This document shows positions 7,136 to 8,615 of a stretch of DNA of 8,615 nucleotides, piece by piece; the stretch's first letter is position 1; each line of letters begins with the position of its first letter. The DNA is taken from positions 1-8,615 of the forward strand of contig DKXQ01000090.1 of the NCBI GenBank assembly GCA_002493085.1, read 5' to 3'. The position numbers and the translations under genes are program-made. The stretch is from Lachnoclostridium sp. UBA7122 (GTDB lineage: Bacteria; Bacillota; Clostridia; Lachnospirales; Lachnospiraceae). Below the pieces are notes generated by a model, which saw only the letters and a program-made list of their open reading frames with translations, was not told the origin of the DNA and ran no database searches.

Positions 7136-8560
7136 TTACTTGCTCCTTCGTACATCCACCGAAAGCCCCGATTTCAATTCCACCTCAAACTTATCATCAA
7201 ACACTGTAACCTTCGCTATCAGCCGTCTGACCAATTGTTCATCATACTCTTCGATTTCTGCTGTCTGACTGTTCAGGAACGCTTTCATGTTGAAAATGCT
7301 TTGTTTTACGCCCTCCATTTCAGCCTTGTCAGCCAGTATCTGCTGTTTTTCCTCACGCAGCTTATAAATATCTTCCACCAGGTCATCATACTGCTCATTT
7401 CTGTTTGCCTTTTGTAAAAGCTGCTTCTGGAGTTCCTCCAGCTTCCCATCAACATCTTTTGTCGGGGAATTTTCCTGCTTTAAGACTTCTTCGATGTTTT
7501 CCTGCAAAACTCCTATGGCAGTGCTTTTCTGGGAAAGAACGCTGTTGATGGCTTTTATCACCGTTTCCTGCAGTTCTGTTTCCTGGATGGTATCGGCATC
7601 GCAGGCATCGGGTCCGCTTTCAACCCTTGTTACACATCTCCAGACATTCGAGCGTTTTCCTCGGTTGTTCCAGGCAATCCTGCGGTAAATGTCACCGCAT
7701 TTGGAGCAGTACACAATGCTTGAAAGTGCGTATTTGCTGCTGTAAACTCTCTTCTTACGGTTTTTGCCGCTGTGAAGGTTCGACCTTCTCTGCATTTCCT
7801 CCTGAACCTGCATATACAGGTCACGGGGGATAATAGCCTCATGGTCATCTGTCACATAATACTGCGGAACAATCCCGTTATTTTTCACCCTTTTCTTGGT
7901 GAGAAAATCTACGGTGTATGTCTTCTGCAGAAGTGCGTCGCCGATATATTTCTCATTCTGGAGGATTTTCTTTAAGGTTTCCGCCCTCCATGTCGGCTTT
8001 CCTGCCGCCGTCAGTATCCCGTCCGATTCCAGGCTTTCACCGATCTGCTTTAAACTCGAACCCTGCAGATATTCACGATAAATTCTTTTTACAACTTCCG
8101 CCTCGGACGGTTCGATAATCAGATGCCCGTCCTCATCTTTGGTGTATCCGAGAAAGCGGTTATGGTTGACCTGCACCTGCCCGTTCTGATAACGGTACTG
8201 CAGTCCGAGCTTGACGTTCTGTGAAAGGCTCTGGCTTTCCTGCTGTGCAAGGCTCGCCATAATTGTCAGAAGGACCTCTCCCTTGGTATCCATTGTGTTT
8301 ATGTTTTCTTTCTCAAAAAATACGGGAATGTTTTTCTCTTTCAGCTGGCGTATATATTTCAGGCAGTCCAGCGTATTTCTCGCAAAACGGCTGATGGATT
8401 TCGTTACAATCATATCGATGTTTCCGGCAAGGCACTCGCTTATCATTCGGTTGAATTCATTCCTGTTTTTGGTATTACAGCCGCTGATTCCATCATCAGC
8501 GAATACGCCGGCAAATTCCCAGTCGGGATTTTTCTTTATAAAAGATGTATAGTGTTCCAC
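7136..8560 (-). CDS. Large serine recombinase lacking its N-terminal catalytic-serine segment
   Basis: From the GTG at 8558-8560 there are 474 residues. The rest of the resolvase domain comes first (arginine motif SRFARN at 57-62, then FFEKEN near 81-86), followed by a recombinase domain at about 125-235 (FLGYTKDEDGHL, QNEKYIG), a zinc ribbon with cysteines 285, 288, 319 and 330, and a coiled coil at about 340-435. Family members begin about 40 residues earlier with YCRVS, which holds the nucleophilic serine. Here the frame is open 17 more codons to 8611, including the conserved DEQATSYETQ, and then meets TGA at 8612-8614. The GTG is therefore an artificial start inside the catalytic domain, with no RBS. 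The gene is probably 5'-truncated, frameshifted or interrupted and, unless rescued in some way, inactive in strand exchange. The base composition is visibly richer in GC than its neighbours (38 of 60 bases in 7981-8040). It ends at a strong terminator. Confidence 0.85.
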   Translation of the reverse strand: MEHYTSFIKKNPDWEFAGVFADDGISGCNTKNRNEFNRMISECLAGNIDMIVTKSISRFARNTLDCLKYIRQLKEKNIPVFFEKENINTMDTKGEVLLTIMASLAQQESQSLSQNVKLGLQYRYQNGQVQVNHNRFLGYTKDEDGHLIIEPSEAEVVKRIYREYLQGSSLKQIGESLESDGILTAAGKPTWRAETLKKILQNEKYIGDALLQKTYTVDFLTKKRVKNNGIVPQYYVTDDHEAIIPRDLYMQVQEEMQRRSNLHSGKNRKKRVYSSKYALSSIVYCSKCGDIYRRIAWNNRGKRSNVWRCVTRVESGPDACDADTIQETELQETVIKAINSVLSQKSTAIGVLQENIEEVLKQENSPTKDVDGKLEELQKQLLQKANRNEQYDDLVEDIYKLREEKQQILADKAEMEGVKQSIFNMKAFLNSQTAEIEEYDEQLVRRLIAKVTVFDDKFEVELKSGLSVDVRRSK

Positions 8561-8615
8561 CTGTGTCTCATAACTTGTAGCCTGCTCATCGCCAATGTCA
8601 TGATGTTGGGGTCAA

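Noticed and set aside
8211..8552. 113-codon plus-strand open frame opposite the right recombinase
   Set aside because: It is antisense to the conserved resolvase domain and has no family features of its own.
1..8615. CRISPR array, tRNA, rRNA or IS-type terminal inverted repeats
   Set aside because: No regularly spaced identical repeats with unique spacers, no cloverleaf-like sequence and no paired terminal inverted repeats were found by eye.

Overview
The window reads as accessory DNA from a low-GC Firmicute, most likely a gut Clostridia/Lachnospiraceae-type bacterium. The basis is AT-rich coding sequence, AGGAGG-type ribosome binding sites, a textbook sigma-A promoter and large serine recombinases of the kind common in that group. 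No species-level marker is present. Every convincing gene lies on the minus strand, so the order of transcription runs from high to low coordinates.

Layout in transcription order. (1) 8611-7136: a large serine recombinase with its resolvase core, recombinase domain, zinc ribbon and coiled-coil tail. Its N-terminal catalytic-serine segment is missing, because an in-frame TGA lies at 8612-8614. It ends at a clear intrinsic terminator (7083-7121). (2) 7052-7024: a near-consensus promoter (TTGAAA, 17 nt, TATAAT) with a small dyad in its spacer. (3) 6998-6759: a 79-residue Cro/C1-type HTH protein. (4) 6766-2138: a 1542-residue protein overlapping the HTH gene by 8 nt. It has an N-terminal PD-(D/E)xK nuclease-like domain (Cap4/DUF4297-like), a central STAND-type P-loop NTPase and about 900 residues of helical, sensor-like C-terminus, which is the architecture of Avs-type antiviral STAND proteins. 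(5) 2137-1713: about 425 bp without a full gene, containing a 29-bp-period imperfect repeat and short coding-like fragments. (6) 1712-768: a second serine recombinase with an intact catalytic domain that stops just where a zinc ribbon would begin. (7) 669-1: the first 223 codons of an SF2 (DEAD/DEAH-like) helicase that runs off the window.

How the parts may fit together (inference): the HTH gene and the nuclease-STAND gene form a self-contained, separately promoted, translationally coupled two-gene defence candidate. It sits between two serine recombinases that are each incomplete at the opposite end, and a possible second defence gene (the helicase) lies beyond. This looks like a recombinase-associated defence island or the remains of a mobile element. 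The HTH protein is the obvious candidate for regulating the nuclease-STAND effector. The target sensed by the C-terminus cannot be read from the sequence.
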